Shown here piece by piece: positions 1 to 8,607 of a stretch of DNA of 56,456 nucleotides (position 1 is the stretch's first letter; every line of letters starts with the position of its first letter). The stretch spans positions 82,653 to 139,108 of the forward strand of contig DIFQ01000039.1 of NCBI GenBank assembly GCA_002419215.1. The letters run 5' to 3'. The notes beneath the pieces were generated by a model. It did no database searches, was not told where the DNA came from, and was given only the letters and a program-made list of their open reading frames with translations. The position numbers and the translations under genes are program-made. This DNA comes from Syntrophaceae bacterium UBA5744 (GTDB taxonomy: Bacteria; Desulfobacterota; Syntrophia; Syntrophales; UBA2192).

Positions 1-345
1 GAGGAAAGTCCGAGCTCCGCAGGGCAGGATGGTCGCTAACGGCGACCGGGGGTGACCCCAGGGAAAGTGCCACAGAAAACATACCGCCCCGAGCTTGTCG
101 AGGGGTAAGGGTGAAAAGGCGAGGTAAGAGCTCACCAGTTCCCCGGGCGACCGGGGAAGCTAGGCAAACCCCATCCGGAGCAAGACCATGTAGGGGAGCG
201 TTCGAGGGCGGCCCGCCCGAGCTCCCGGGTAGGTCGCTTGAAGCAGCAGGCAACTGTTGCCCCAGAGTAATGATCATCGCCCCCCCGAGGGTGACCGAGG
301 GGGGGAACAGGACTCGGCTTACAGCCTGCTCCGACACCTACTAAC
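1..345 (+). ncRNA. rnpB: RNase P RNA, bacterial type A (5' end missing)
   Basis: Catalytic RNA of ribonuclease P, which removes the 5' leader of pre-tRNAs. Conserved blocks are visible in order: GAGGAAAGTCCGAGCTCC at 1-18 (CR-I/P4 5' strand), CCACAGAAAACATACCGCC around 70-88 (CR-II/III), GGTAAGGGTGAAAAGGCGAGG near 104-124 (CR-IV), and CAGGACTCGGCTTACAG near 308-324 (CR-V, the 3' strand of P4). The P1-P3 part and the true 5' end lie before the window. The 3' boundary is approximate because P1 cannot be paired. No clear terminator follows; a GC-rich repeat starts at about 371. Confidence 0.95.
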
Positions 346-370
346 ACCGGGTTCTACATGAACCCTACCT

Positions 371-462
371 TTCAGGCTCCCTCTCCCTTGAGGGGAGAGG
401 GCCGGGGTGAGGGTGACTGATCCCGTTCCGCTTTCAGGAGAGGGTCGGGGTGAGGGTGACTG
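371..462. repeat. Tandem G-rich intergenic repeat with a hairpin arm
   Basis: Two near-identical 25-nt units, GAGAGGG(C/T)CGGGGTGAGGG followed by TGACTG, occupy 395-419 and 438-462. Each is preceded by TTCAGG. The first copy also carries CCCTCTCCC upstream (about 379-387), which can pair with GGGGAGAGGG (392-401) to form a strong hairpin behind rnpB. It may act as a transcription barrier, but there is no T tract. Confidence 0.6.
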
Positions 463-531
463 CTCCCTTTCCGAAAACGGTATGGGGTAAGCATAGATTT
501 TCGAATCCGAATTTGGTGAGACAAACCGATA

Positions 532-2118
532 ATGACTTTGACTCATCGTCCTCTTCTTTTTTCTTTCCGGCTCTTCCTCGCTGTTATTCTTTATGTCCTT
601 TTATCCCTTCCCCTCCCCTTCCCTGCCATGGCCGACGACACGGCGCGGAAGATGCGCGAGGCTGAGGCCCACTTCAACCGGGGCGAATACCTGGAGGCCC
701 TGAACGACTATCAGGAGATTGTCGAACAGCCCAAGGCCGGCGAGCATCGGCCGAAGGCCCTCATGATGTCGGCAACCATCTACAGCACCTTCCTGAAAGA
801 CCACGAGGCTGCGCTTGCCCTCTACGGACAGGTGCGCACGAAATACCCGGGGAGCGTCTACGAGGCCGATGCCCTCTTCGAGACGGCCATGATCCAGTAC
901 GAGAAAGCCCGGTACGGGGAGGCTTCGCGCCTCTTCGATCTGTACCTGAAGAAATTCCCCTCCGGCAGCAGGCGCGACGTGGCCTACTTCATGCGGGATG
1001 CCAGTGACCATCCGCCTTCCGAACGGGAGCGGAGAGAACGCGAGCAGGTCACCCGCAGGAAAAGGACTGAGTCGATTCGCGTGCTTGTCCTGGAGGGCGC
1101 AACGGAGACGCGCGTATCGTCCTCCTCGTCCTTGGAGATACGAAATCCGAACGGGGGTGCGGTTCTCCAGACGATCAACACACCGCAGGAAGCCCGGGTC
1201 CGGTTCAAAGGGGGTGTGCTTTCCGTGAACGGGAAGGCATGGCCCGTCACCGAACTGGTATTGTCGCCGACCAGAGGGGGTACGGTCAGGGTCAACGGCG
1301 CCACCTACCGCGGCAACCTGAAACTGATCGTGACGGGTCATGGCCGTATCAACGCCGTCAATCAGGTCGATATCGAGGACTACCTGTACGGGGTCGTCCC
1401 GAAAGAAATGCCCCCCAACTGGCCCGAAGAGGCTCTCAAGGCTCAGGCTGTCGTCTCCCGGACATTCGCCCGCTACCAGATGGACACCAACGGCGCCCGC
1501 GAATACGACATCAACTCCACGACCGCCTCCCAGGTTTACGGGGGCAGCGCCGCAGGAACGGACCGGACAAGCCGGGCCGTTGATGCAACGCGTGGCATCA
1601 TCCTCACCTTCAACGGAAAACCCGCCCTGACCTATTTCCATGCAAACAGCGGCGGCATGACTGAAGATGCCCGCCACGTCTGGCGTGTCGCCATCCCCTA
1701 CCTGCAGTCCGTTTCCGACGGCTACAGCGCGCAGGCGCCCGGGGCGGCCTGGACATCCTTTTTGAGCTTCGATCAGATTCGGGATGCGATGAGCCGAAAC
1801 GGCCTCAAGGTAGGGAAGATCAGCGACCTCGAAACGGCATCGCAAAGCCCTTCGGGGCGAGCCATCAGGCTGAAAATCACCCACAGCGCGGGGACAACGG
1901 TCCTGGGCGGAAACCAGTTCCGCACGATCACCGATCCGGCCGTGATCAAGAGCACGCTCTTCAAAGCTGAACGAAACAGTCAGGGAATCCGCTTCGAAGG
2001 CCGCGGTTCCGGCCACGGCGTGGGGTTGAGCCAGTGGGGGGCCCGTATGATGGCAGAAGGAGGATCCCCCTATCGGGAAATCCTCCTTCATTACTACCGC
2101 GGCCTTTCTCTCGAGTAG
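532..2118 (+). CDS. SpoIID/LytB-domain protein with N-terminal tetratricopeptide-like repeats
   Basis: A 528-residue exported protein. Residues 1-34 form a signal peptide ending near FPAMADD. Residues 40-165 contain tetratricopeptide-like helices of the YbgF/BamD style (AEAHFNRGEYLEALNDYQEI, then ALYGQVRTKYPGSVYEADAL). The C-terminal half, about 270-520, is a SpoIID/LytB domain: VPKEMPPNWPEEALKAQAV holds the conserved glutamate and HANSGGMTEDARHVW the conserved asparagine/glycine stretch. SpoIID enzymes are lytic transglycosylases acting on denuded glycan strands. In non-sporulating bacteria such proteins are linked to septal peptidoglycan turnover or amidase enhancement. The pairing of TPR and SpoIID suggests a periplasmic cell-wall role; the exact substrate is inference. 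The gene stands alone between rnpB and the convergent ppsA. Confidence 0.88.
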   Translation: MTLTHRPLLFSFRLFLAVILYVLLSLPLPFPAMADDTARKMREAEAHFNRGEYLEALNDYQEIVEQPKAGEHRPKALMMSATIYSTFLKDHEAALALYGQVRTKYPGSVYEADALFETAMIQYEKARYGEASRLFDLYLKKFPSGSRRDVAYFMRDASDHPPSERERREREQVTRRKRTESIRVLVLEGATETRVSSSSSLEIRNPNGGAVLQTINTPQEARVRFKGGVLSVNGKAWPVTELVLSPTRGGTVRVNGATYRGNLKLIVTGHGRINAVNQVDIEDYLYGVVPKEMPPNWPEEALKAQAVVSRTFARYQMDTNGAREYDINSTTASQVYGGSAAGTDRTSRAVDATRGIILTFNGKPALTYFHANSGGMTEDARHVWRVAIPYLQSVSDGYSAQAPGAAWTSFLSFDQIRDAMSRNGLKVGKISDLETASQSPSGRAIRLKITHSAGTTVLGGNQFRTITDPAVIKSTLFKAERNSQGIRFEGRGSGHGVGLSQWGARMMAEGGSPYREILLHYYRGLSLE

Positions 2119-2173
2119 TCTTTGAACTTCATGTGGAGTTTCCGGGATTGTCTCGCCTGTCCCATCACCACGT

Positions 2174-2260
2174 GAAGATCGGAAGAGCGGAACCTCGGAA
2201 GAGCGGAAAAGGAGAGGGTTCTGATTCTTCCTCTTCTCTCCGATCTTCCTCACTTCTCAA
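2174..2260. repeat. Purine/pyrimidine-arm intergenic repeat (GAAGAGCGG family), copy 1
   Basis: The left arm is built of GAAGATCGGAAGAGCGGAA-type units (period 8-9, with an extra CCTCGGAAGAGCGG). The right arm is the pyrimidine counterpart, CTTCCTCTTCTCTCCGATCT. The two arms can pair over much of their length. The same family recurs at 7627-7722, 19288-19385 and, in part, at 16438-16485 and 40719-40738. It lies between the convergent SpoIID gene and ppsA. Confidence 0.65.
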
Positions 2261-2310
2261 GCATAGAACCGGGAGCGGTCATGCATCTGCGATGATCCGA
2301 TGGTCGCAGA

Positions 2311-4725
2311 CTACTTGCCCAAATTCTTCTCCGTCTCGATAATGTCCAGCGTCGTCTTGATAACCGTATCGGCGTTGAGCGACATGCTGTCGATGCCGCA
2401 GTCGACGAGGAACCGGGCGAATTCGGGGTAGTCGCTCGGCGCCTGTCCGCAGATTCCGATCTTCTTGCCCATCTTCCTGGCCTTGGTGATGACGTCCCGG
2501 ACCAGGGTCTGCACGGCCTGGTTTCGCTCATCGAAGATGTGGGCCACCTGCGCAGAGTCTCGGTCGAGGCCCAGCGTGAGCTGGGTGAGGTCGTTGGAGC
2601 CGATGGAGAAGCCGTCGAAGATCTTCGCGAATTCCTCCACGAGGATCACGTTGCTGGGGATTTCGACCATCATGTAGATTTCGAGGCCGTTTTCGCCCTG
2701 GATGATGCCGTTGTCGCGCATGACCTCGATTACCCGCTTGCCCTCTTCCACGGTCCGGCAGAAGGGGATCATGGGTTTGACGTTCGTGAGCCCCATCTCG
2801 TTTCGGACTTTCTTCATGGCCTTGCATTCCAGGGCAAAACCGTCGCGGTACTTGTCGTCATAGTACCGCGAGGCCCCTCGCCATCCGATCATGGGGTTTT
2901 CCTCCACGGGCTCGAAGTACTTCCCCCCGATGAGGTTTGCATACTCGTTGCTCTTGAAGTCGCTCATGCGGGTGATGACGTCGTTGGGGTAGAACGCGGC
3001 GGCGATCTTCGCGATGCCCTGGGCAAGCTTGTCGACAAAGAAATCCGTCCGGTTCTCGTAGCCCTTGGTGACCGCCTCGATCTGCTTTCGGACCTTCCGG
3101 TCCGTAACCTTCTCGAACCGCACCAGCGCCATCGGGTGGATCCGGACGTACTGGTTGATGATGAACTCCAGCCGGGCAAGCCCCACGCCGTCGTTTGGAA
3201 TGTTTGCGATGTCGAAGGCGTTCTCCGGATTGCCCACGTTCATCATGATCTTCGTCTTGGGACGCTGCAGGTTCTGCAGATTGACGCGCTGCACTTCATA
3301 CTTGAGGACGCCGTCGTAGACGTTTCCGATCTCGCCCTCTGCGCAGGAGACGGTGGCCTCCCTCGACTTGCGCAGGGCCTCGGTGCCCTTCCCCGTCCCG
3401 ACAATGCAGGGCACGCCGAGCTCGCGGCTCACGATGGCGGCATGGCAGGTCCGTCCGCCCTTGTTGGTGACGATGGCGGCGGCGATCTTCATGATGGGCT
3501 CCCAGTCGGGGTCCGTCATGTCCGTCACCAGCACCTCGCCCTTCTTGAAATTCTTGATGTCACTCACGGTCTGGATGACATTCACGGGGCCGGCGCCGAT
3601 CTTGGAGCCCACGGCAGTTCCCGTCACCAGGGGCTTTTTGTGCTCGAGCAGCACGTAGCTCTCCAGGACGTTGGCGTCCTTCTGAGACTGGACCGTCTCG
3701 GGGCGGGCCTGGAGGATGAAGAGCTCGCCCGTTTTGCCGTCCCTTCCCCACTCGATGTCCATGGGCTTGAAATAGCCCGCCTCGGCCGAGTAGTGGTCCT
3801 CGATGATGCAGGCCCACTTGGCCAGCGTGATCGTCTCGTCGTCGGTGATGCTGAAGACGTCTCGCAGCGCCTTGGGCACGGGCTTGATCTCCGTAGACTC
3901 GAGGCCCTTCTTCTTCGAGTAGAGCATCTTGATTTCCTTCGTCCCGAGCTTCTTCTGGACGATGGGCTTGAAACCGTTCTTCAGCGTCGGCTTGAAGACG
4001 TAGAACTCGTCGGGGTTCACCGTCCCCTGGACGACCGTCTCGCCCAGTCCGTAGGAAGAGGTGATCAGGACGGCATCCTTGAAACCCGATTCCGTGTCGA
4101 TGGAGAAGATAACGCCCGAGGCCCCGATGTCGGAGCGGACCATCTTCTGCACGCCGATGGACAGGAAGACCGTCTCGTAGTTGAAACCCTTGTCGAAGCG
4201 GTAGGAGATGGCCCGGTCCGTGAAGAGCGACGCGAAGCAGCGCTTGCAGGCGTCGATGAGGGCCTCCTCGCCGCGGATGTTCAGGAAGGTCTCCTGCTGG
4301 CCCGCGAAGCTGGCATCGGGCAGATCCTCGGCCGTGGCGGAACTGCGGACGGCGACGTCCGTGTTCGGTCCGTACTCGTCACAGAGCCTCTTGTAGGCTT
4401 TGACGATCTCATCCCGAAGGTCATCGGGCATCGGCGCATTGTAGATCAGGCTGCGGACCTTCTTTCCCCGCGTGCTGAGGTTGTGGATGTCGTGGGTGTC
4501 GAGGTCCTGAAGGACCTCCTTGATCTTGTCCCAGATCCCGGCGGATTCGATGAGGTGACGGTAGGCTTTGGCCGTAATGGCATACCCGTCGGGGATATTG
4601 ACCCCTTTTTTCTGCAGGTTCTGCCTCATTTCGCCCAGCGAGGCGTTCTTCCCCCCCACCTCGGGAATATCCTTTAATTGAAGTTCGTCGAACCAGATGA
4701 CCAGTCTTTCTTTGTTCATGTCCAT
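2311..4725 (-). CDS. ppsA: Phosphoenolpyruvate synthase (pyruvate, water dikinase)
   Basis: Converts pyruvate, ATP and water to PEP, AMP and phosphate, the entry step of gluconeogenesis. The 804 residues match the usual PpsA length of about 790-810. The N-terminal ATP-grasp domain starts with PEVGGKNASLGEM and contains AVRSSATAEDLPDASFAGQQ. The central swivelling domain carries the phosphohistidine motif GGRTCHAAIVSRELG (His near 427). The C-terminal PEP-binding TIM barrel contains GSNDLTQLTLGLDRDS and GICGQAPSDYPEF, with the catalytic Cys near 758. It is the last gene of the minus-strand run behind the HIT gene. ATG with two close methionines (MDMNKERL); either could be used. Confidence 0.97.
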   Translation of the reverse strand: MDMNKERLVIWFDELQLKDIPEVGGKNASLGEMRQNLQKKGVNIPDGYAITAKAYRHLIESAGIWDKIKEVLQDLDTHDIHNLSTRGKKVRSLIYNAPMPDDLRDEIVKAYKRLCDEYGPNTDVAVRSSATAEDLPDASFAGQQETFLNIRGEEALIDACKRCFASLFTDRAISYRFDKGFNYETVFLSIGVQKMVRSDIGASGVIFSIDTESGFKDAVLITSSYGLGETVVQGTVNPDEFYVFKPTLKNGFKPIVQKKLGTKEIKMLYSKKKGLESTEIKPVPKALRDVFSITDDETITLAKWACIIEDHYSAEAGYFKPMDIEWGRDGKTGELFILQARPETVQSQKDANVLESYVLLEHKKPLVTGTAVGSKIGAGPVNVIQTVSDIKNFKKGEVLVTDMTDPDWEPIMKIAAAIVTNKGGRTCHAAIVSRELGVPCIVGTGKGTEALRKSREATVSCAEGEIGNVYDGVLKYEVQRVNLQNLQRPKTKIMMNVGNPENAFDIANIPNDGVGLARLEFIINQYVRIHPMALVRFEKVTDRKVRKQIEAVTKGYENRTDFFVDKLAQGIAKIAAAFYPNDVITRMSDFKSNEYANLIGGKYFEPVEENPMIGWRGASRYYDDKYRDGFALECKAMKKVRNEMGLTNVKPMIPFCRTVEEGKRVIEVMRDNGIIQGENGLEIYMMVEIPSNVILVEEFAKIFDGFSIGSNDLTQLTLGLDRDSAQVAHIFDERNQAVQTLVRDVITKARKMGKKIGICGQAPSDYPEFARFLVDCGIDSMSLNADTVIKTTLDIIETEKNLGK

Positions 4726-4822
4726 CCTCCCCGAAGACGTTGATGTCCTTTAATCCCCTGCGTTGCGGCCGAAAATTCCCTATCAGTTTTGGCCCCGCGA
4801 GTCAACGGGAAACGTCCCGTGA

Positions 4823-5167
4823 TCAACCCATGGCATCGGTGAGCCTGCGCCCCCCGAACACGTGCATGTGAAGGTGGAAAATGAGCTGGCCCCCGTCGGG
4901 GTTGACGTTGACGGTGACCCGGTACCCTTTCTCTGCAATTCCCTTTTCCCGGGCGATCTTCTGCGCCGCCAGGGCCATCTCCTCGAGAATGTCCTTCCGG
5001 CTCTCCCCAACGTCGTTGAAGGTCGCGATGTGCTCCTTCGGCACGATGAGAACATGGACGGGCGCCACCGGTTGGATGTCGTTGAAGGCGAGGATCTTGT
5101 CCGTTTCCAGGACCTTGCTGCAGGGGATTTCCCCTTTGACGATCTTGCAGAAAATACAGTCGTTCAT
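4823..5167 (-). CDS. HIT-family nucleotide hydrolase (HINT-like)
   Basis: A 114-residue histidine-triad protein, probably a purine nucleoside phosphoramidase/AMP-lysine hydrolase of the HINT branch. It begins CIFCKIVKGEIPCSKV, with the CxxC seen in many bacterial HINTs, and has IQPVAPVHVLIVPKEH and the active-site triad HLHMHVFGG at residues 95-103. The length is normal. It sits 97 bp upstream of ppsA on the same strand. The link of HIT genes with his genes is common and probably reflects shared nucleotide chemistry only loosely. Confidence 0.93.
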   Translation of the reverse strand: MNDCIFCKIVKGEIPCSKVLETDKILAFNDIQPVAPVHVLIVPKEHIATFNDVGESRKDILEEMALAAQKIAREKGIAEKGYRVTVNVNPDGGQLIFHLHMHVFGGRRLTDAMG

Positions 5168-5256
5168 CTTTCTACTCCTCTCTCCTCATGAAACCAGTAT
5201 GTATCGCCTGTTTATCCAACATCCTTCTCAGGACCTGATGCTCCCCTGTTTACGAA

Positions 5257-5364
5257 GTTGAGAAGGTGGGAAGGTGAGAAGTTTGGAGAATCTTGCAGCG
5301 TGAAAATGGCCGGGCTGTAACCAACCCTCTTACCCTCTTACCCTCTTACCCTCTTACCCTCTCT
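5257..5364. repeat. Octamer CCCTCTTA array and matching GAGAAGGT arm
   Basis: Between 5325 and 5364 the octamer CCCTCTTA occurs four times followed by a partial unit. A complementary purine arm (GAGAAGGTGGGAAGGTGAGA) lies at about 5261-5280, so the whole can fold as a long imperfect hairpin. The array overlaps the 3' end of hisA: the TAA stop (5338-5340) and the last eight codons fall inside the repeat. A related element sits at 43118-43215. Confidence 0.75.
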
Positions 5365-6084
5365 TTGCGTCCTCGCGATCGCTTCCTCGAGATCGAGGGC
5401 GCCCGTGTACAGGGCCTTGCCCGTGATCACGCCGAGGATGCCGGAGGCCGCCACGGCCAGGAGCCTGTCGATATCCCCGATCCCGGCAACACCGCCCGAG
5501 GCGATGACGGGAATCCCCACGGCCCGGGCGAGGCGCTCCGTGGCAGGCACGTTCACCCCCGTCTCCATGCCGTCGCGGCTGATGTCCGTGTAGACGAGGG
5601 CGGCAAGTCCCATCCCCTCGTAGCGCTTCGCCACGTCGAGGACGTCATCTCCTGTGGCCTCCATCCAGCCCTCGACGGCTACCTTCCCCTCTTTCGCATC
5701 GATGCCGAGGATGATCCGGCCCGGGAATCGGCTGCACGCCTCGACGACGAATTCGCGATTCTTCAGAGCCGCCGTTCCGAGGATGACCCAGCCGATGCCC
5801 ATCCCGAGATAGGAGTCCACGGTCCTGATTTCCCGGATTCCGCCGCCCAGTTCAATGGGAACGCGGACGGAGGACAGGATCCGCCGGATGACCCCGTCGT
5901 TGACGGGACGGCCTTCACGGGAGCCGTCGAGGTCGACGATGTGAATACGCTCGGCCCCCATCGCAGCCCAGCGGCAGGCCACTTCCACAGGGTCCCCGCT
6001 GTAGACGGTCTCCCGCTGGAAATCCCCCTGCAGGAGCCTGACGCACCTGCCTCCCCGAATGTCGATCGCTGGAATGATAATCAA
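5338..6084 (-). CDS. hisA: ProFAR isomerase (1-(5-phosphoribosyl)-5-[(phosphoribosylamino)methylideneamino]imidazole-4-carboxamide isomerase)
   Basis: Fourth step of histidine synthesis, a (beta/alpha)8 barrel. The start is placed at a TTG (6084), giving M-IIIPAIDIRGGRCVRL, because this matches the family N-terminus and GGAG lies 9 nt upstream; an in-frame ATG further upstream would add 21 unlikely residues. Motifs seen: PAIDIRGG with catalytic Asp8-equivalent, IELGGGIR, WVILGTAALKN, VYTDISRDGMETG with the second catalytic Asp, and VIASGGVAG. About 248 residues. The C-terminal tail REGKRVRG is encoded by the octamer repeat described above and looks acquired. Confidence 0.95.
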   Translation of the reverse strand: MIIIPAIDIRGGRCVRLLQGDFQRETVYSGDPVEVACRWAAMGAERIHIVDLDGSREGRPVNDGVIRRILSSVRVPIELGGGIREIRTVDSYLGMGIGWVILGTAALKNREFVVEACSRFPGRIILGIDAKEGKVAVEGWMEATGDDVLDVAKRYEGMGLAALVYTDISRDGMETGVNVPATERLARAVGIPVIASGGVAGIGDIDRLLAVAASGILGVITGKALYTGALDLEEAIARTQREGKRVRG

Positions 6085-6197
6085 GGACAGTCGCTCCGGA
6101 ACCGGTGGCCCGGTTCTGATCCCTATAAAAAAGCCGGTTTCCGGCACATCCCCGGGCGGGGAGCCGGACCGGCATTCCCTTTCGGTAAGCCGCGGAC

Positions 6198-6872
6198 TTA
6201 TCGATACCCGGGAAAGGTCTTCAACAGTTCATCGACACCGTCTTCCGCCAGTTCCGCCGCCGTGACCCACTTGAGCCCCCTGCTGAAAAACGTCGATGAC
6301 TGCAGGACGTTCTCGGAAAACGATTGCTGGGTCTTGTCGAAGATTCTCCCCCAAACCACATCACCGTCGCTCGACTGGATCATGTAGATCCCGAACGTCA
6401 CCGACGCCGGACGCTCAGCCGAATAGGCATACCCTACCCGCTCCCGGAAACAGGACACGAAGCCAATCACGATGGCGTCGACCTCGAGGGCCTTGCCTGT
6501 CCTCTGGAGTTGTTCCGTCACCGGCGCTTTCTCGTAGTCGATTCTTACTTTCCGGTAAACGGTATCGCTCTGGTAAGGCGGGATGACGGCAACCTTGCCT
6601 GATTTTCCCAGTCGCTGGAGAAACAGATCCTGAACGACCGCCTCGGCATTCTGGGGCAGGGCGCACGTGGTATAAAAAGTCCCGCCGACGGGGCAGCGGG
6701 CTACGCGGCTGCCATCCTCGGAGGTCAACTTCTCGAAGGGCACGACGGCAATCTTCTTCGGGACGACGGGTTCCTTCCCGGTTTCCGGGCGTACCGAAGT
6801 GCTCGAGGCGCATCCGATGAGGACGCAGAGGGCTGCAAAGAGTGCAAAACGGATTTTAGACAAGGACTTCAC
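6198..6872 (-). CDS. Lipoprotein with a CsgG/TolB-N-like fold
   Basis: A 224-residue secreted lipoprotein. The signal peptide ends in the lipobox LIGC (Cys about 21). After a linker it shows KKIAVVPFEKL, then EAVVQDLFLQRLGKSGKVAV, EVDAIVIGFVSCFRE, and SSDGDVVWGRIFD. This order of strand, helix, 'valine-rich strand plus G' and 'D(G)xVVW' is typical of the CsgG/PelC/TolB-N group of periplasmic proteins. The molecular role is unknown. It lies between hisB and hisA, where hisH is found in many his operons, but it has no glutamine amidotransferase motif. The 113-bp gap to hisA suggests transcription with the his genes. Confidence 0.7.
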   Translation of the reverse strand: MKSLSKIRFALFAALCVLIGCASSTSVRPETGKEPVVPKKIAVVPFEKLTSEDGSRVARCPVGGTFYTTCALPQNAEAVVQDLFLQRLGKSGKVAVIPPYQSDTVYRKVRIDYEKAPVTEQLQRTGKALEVDAIVIGFVSCFRERVGYAYSAERPASVTFGIYMIQSSDGDVVWGRIFDKTQQSFSENVLQSSTFFSRGLKWVTAAELAEDGVDELLKTFPGYR

Positions 6873-6964
6873 GCTTTACCCCCGCCGGGATGCTTTGAGA
6901 AAGGTGAAAGGGCAGAAAACGAAAAAGAACAAAAAAAGAAGGCCTTCAGCAGAACCCCGTCGCA

Positions 6965-7552
6965 TCAAAGGCTTCCCTTCGTGGAAAGGACCCCGCTGAT
7001 GCGAGTATTCAGGGCGACGGCCTCCCGCAAGGCACGGGCAAATGCTTTGAAAATCGCCTCAGCAACGTGATGGTTGTTCTTACCATACATGACGTTCACG
7101 TGCAAGGTCATTCCACTGTTGTCGGCGAAAGCCTGGAAGAACTCCTGGATCAGCGCGAGATCGAACGTCTTGATCTTCCGGGCCCCGAAATTCACGTTGT
7201 ACACGAGGTAGGATCGACCGGACAAATCGATTTGAACGGCCGCAAGGCTCTCATCCATCGGAACCGTGGCGGAACCGTAGCGATTGACCCCTTCCTTCGC
7301 CTCGAGCGATTCCCGGAAAGCCTTCCCCAGGCAGATCCCGATGTCCTCGACGAGGTGGTGATCGTCAACGTCCGTATCCCCGCTGCCCTTGACGGTCAGG
7401 TCGAAAAGACCATGCCGGCTCATCAGGGTAAGCATGTGATCGAGGAAGGGAATGGTTGTGGAGATCCTGCCCTTGCCCGTCCCGTCGAGATCCAGAAGGA
7501 TGCGGACATCCGTTTCCGCCGTCTTGCGTTCGATCTTAGATTTACGCGGCAT
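6965..7552 (-). CDS. hisB: Imidazoleglycerol-phosphate dehydratase
   Basis: Dehydrates imidazoleglycerol phosphate to imidazole-acetol phosphate in histidine synthesis. The 195-residue single-domain form lacks the phosphatase domain of the enterobacterial HisB. The paired metal-binding motifs are present: FLDHMLTLMSRHG, DDHHLVEDIGICLGKA (about residue 63) and NHHVAEAIFKAFARAL (about 162), as required for the di-manganese centre. ATG start at 7552. Downstream of hisG, separated by a 182-bp gap largely filled by a repeat. Confidence 0.97.
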   Translation of the reverse strand: MPRKSKIERKTAETDVRILLDLDGTGKGRISTTIPFLDHMLTLMSRHGLFDLTVKGSGDTDVDDHHLVEDIGICLGKAFRESLEAKEGVNRYGSATVPMDESLAAVQIDLSGRSYLVYNVNFGARKIKTFDLALIQEFFQAFADNSGMTLHVNVMYGKNNHHVAEAIFKAFARALREAVALNTRISGVLSTKGSL

Positions 7553-7626
7553 CTGTCCTCTCCCTTGAGCCTAATCCCGAAGTCGGTCTGCAGGGTTCAA
7601 TCCGAGCCGTGACCTGATGTCCGTGA

Positions 7627-7722
7627 AGTGAAGAAGTTAAGAAGAGCAGAAGAGCGGATTGGAAATTCTTTTCTCTTGTCCGCTCTTCCGAGGTTCTGCT
7701 CTTCCGCTCTTCGCGAACACAG
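7627..7722. repeat. Purine/pyrimidine-arm intergenic repeat (GAAGAGCGG family), copy 2
   Basis: The left arm AAGAAGAGCAGAAGAGCGGA and a right arm made of CCGCTCTTCC and CTGCTCTTCC units are complementary and flank a short AT-rich centre. It lies between hisG and hisB, which are transcribed in the same direction, so it would be folded in the his transcript. Confidence 0.65.
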
Positions 7723-7734
7723 AGCCTCAGCCGA

Positions 7735-8607
7735 TCATACAACTTTATTGAGGGCGTACTCGATGATCCCCTCCGCCCCGGCCTCCTGCAGCAGGGGGAT
7801 CAGGTCGCGGATGATGTTGCTGTCCACGACCGTCTCCACGGCAAACCACTCCTCGTTGTACAGGTTCGAGATGGTGGGCGCCTTCAGGGAGGGGAGCAGC
7901 AGGATCACGCGGCCCAGGTTTTCCTTGGACACGTTCATCTTGATGACAACCTTCCCCATGCCCAGGAGCGACCCCTTGAGCATCGTCCGGAACTGCTCGA
8001 TCTTGCGCCGCTTCCAGGGATCGTCCCAGGCCTCCCGGTTGGCGATCAGCTGGGTGTTGGTCCGCATCAGCTCGTGCACGATGCGCAGGCGGTTCGCCTT
8101 GATGGTGCTGCCCGTCTCGGTAACTTCGACAATGGCATCGACGAGATTCTCGACCACCTTCGCTTCCGTCGCCCCCCAGGAGAACTCCACCTTGACGTCG
8201 ATGTTGCGCTCCTTGAAGTAGCGTTTCGTGAAGTTGACGAGTTCCGTGGATATCTTCTTCCCCTGGAGATCCTCGATCTTCGTGACAGGCGAATCCTCGC
8301 GGACCACGAGAACCCAGCGGGCGGGTTTCGCCAGCACCTTCGAGTAAACCAGGTCCTCGACCACGACGACGTCCGACTCGTTCTCGGTGACCCAGTCATG
8401 GCCGGTGAGGCCCAGATCGAGTGTTCCCGCCTCGATGTACTTCGACATCTCCTGGGCCCGGACCAGGGAGCAGGAGACTTCTTCGTCGTCAATGTCCGGG
8501 AAATAGCTTCGGCTGTCGTAGCTGATCCGCCAGCCCGCCCTCTTGAACAGATCGACCGTATTGGACTCGAGGCTCCCTTTCGGGATGCCCAGTTTCAGTT
8601 TCTTCAT
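7735..8607 (-). CDS. hisG: ATP phosphoribosyltransferase, long regulatory form
   Basis: First committed step of histidine synthesis, joining ATP and PRPP. The start is the ATG at 8605-8607, which overlaps the hisI stop as ATGA, giving about 290 residues starting MKKLKLGIPKGSLE. An upstream in-frame extension would be a shadow of hisI. Motifs: GTLDLGLTGHDWV and VEVTETGSTIKANRL, the latter the PRPP-binding loop. The length and the C-terminal segment from about 215 on (LLPSLKAPTISNLYNEEW) fit HisG long form with its ACT-like histidine-feedback domain, so no HisZ is needed. Confidence 0.96.
   Translation of the reverse strand: MKKLKLGIPKGSLESNTVDLFKRAGWRISYDSRSYFPDIDDEEVSCSLVRAQEMSKYIEAGTLDLGLTGHDWVTENESDVVVVEDLVYSKVLAKPARWVLVVREDSPVTKIEDLQGKKISTELVNFTKRYFKERNIDVKVEFSWGATEAKVVENLVDAIVEVTETGSTIKANRLRIVHELMRTNTQLIANREAWDDPWKRRKIEQFRTMLKGSLLGMGKVVIKMNVSKENLGRVILLLPSLKAPTISNLYNEEWFAVETVVDSNIIRDLIPLLQEAGAEGIIEYALNKVV

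Noticed and set aside
601..2253. Long open frame on the minus strand opposite the SpoIID gene
   Set aside because: The plus-strand frame has a signal peptide and family motifs; the opposite frame has none and is explained by GC-rich codons.
2539..4677. 712-codon open frame opposite ppsA
   Set aside because: Antisense shadow of a well-conserved gene.
5325..5364. CRISPR array
   Set aside because: Units are 8 nt and contiguous with no spacers; it is a simple tandem repeat.
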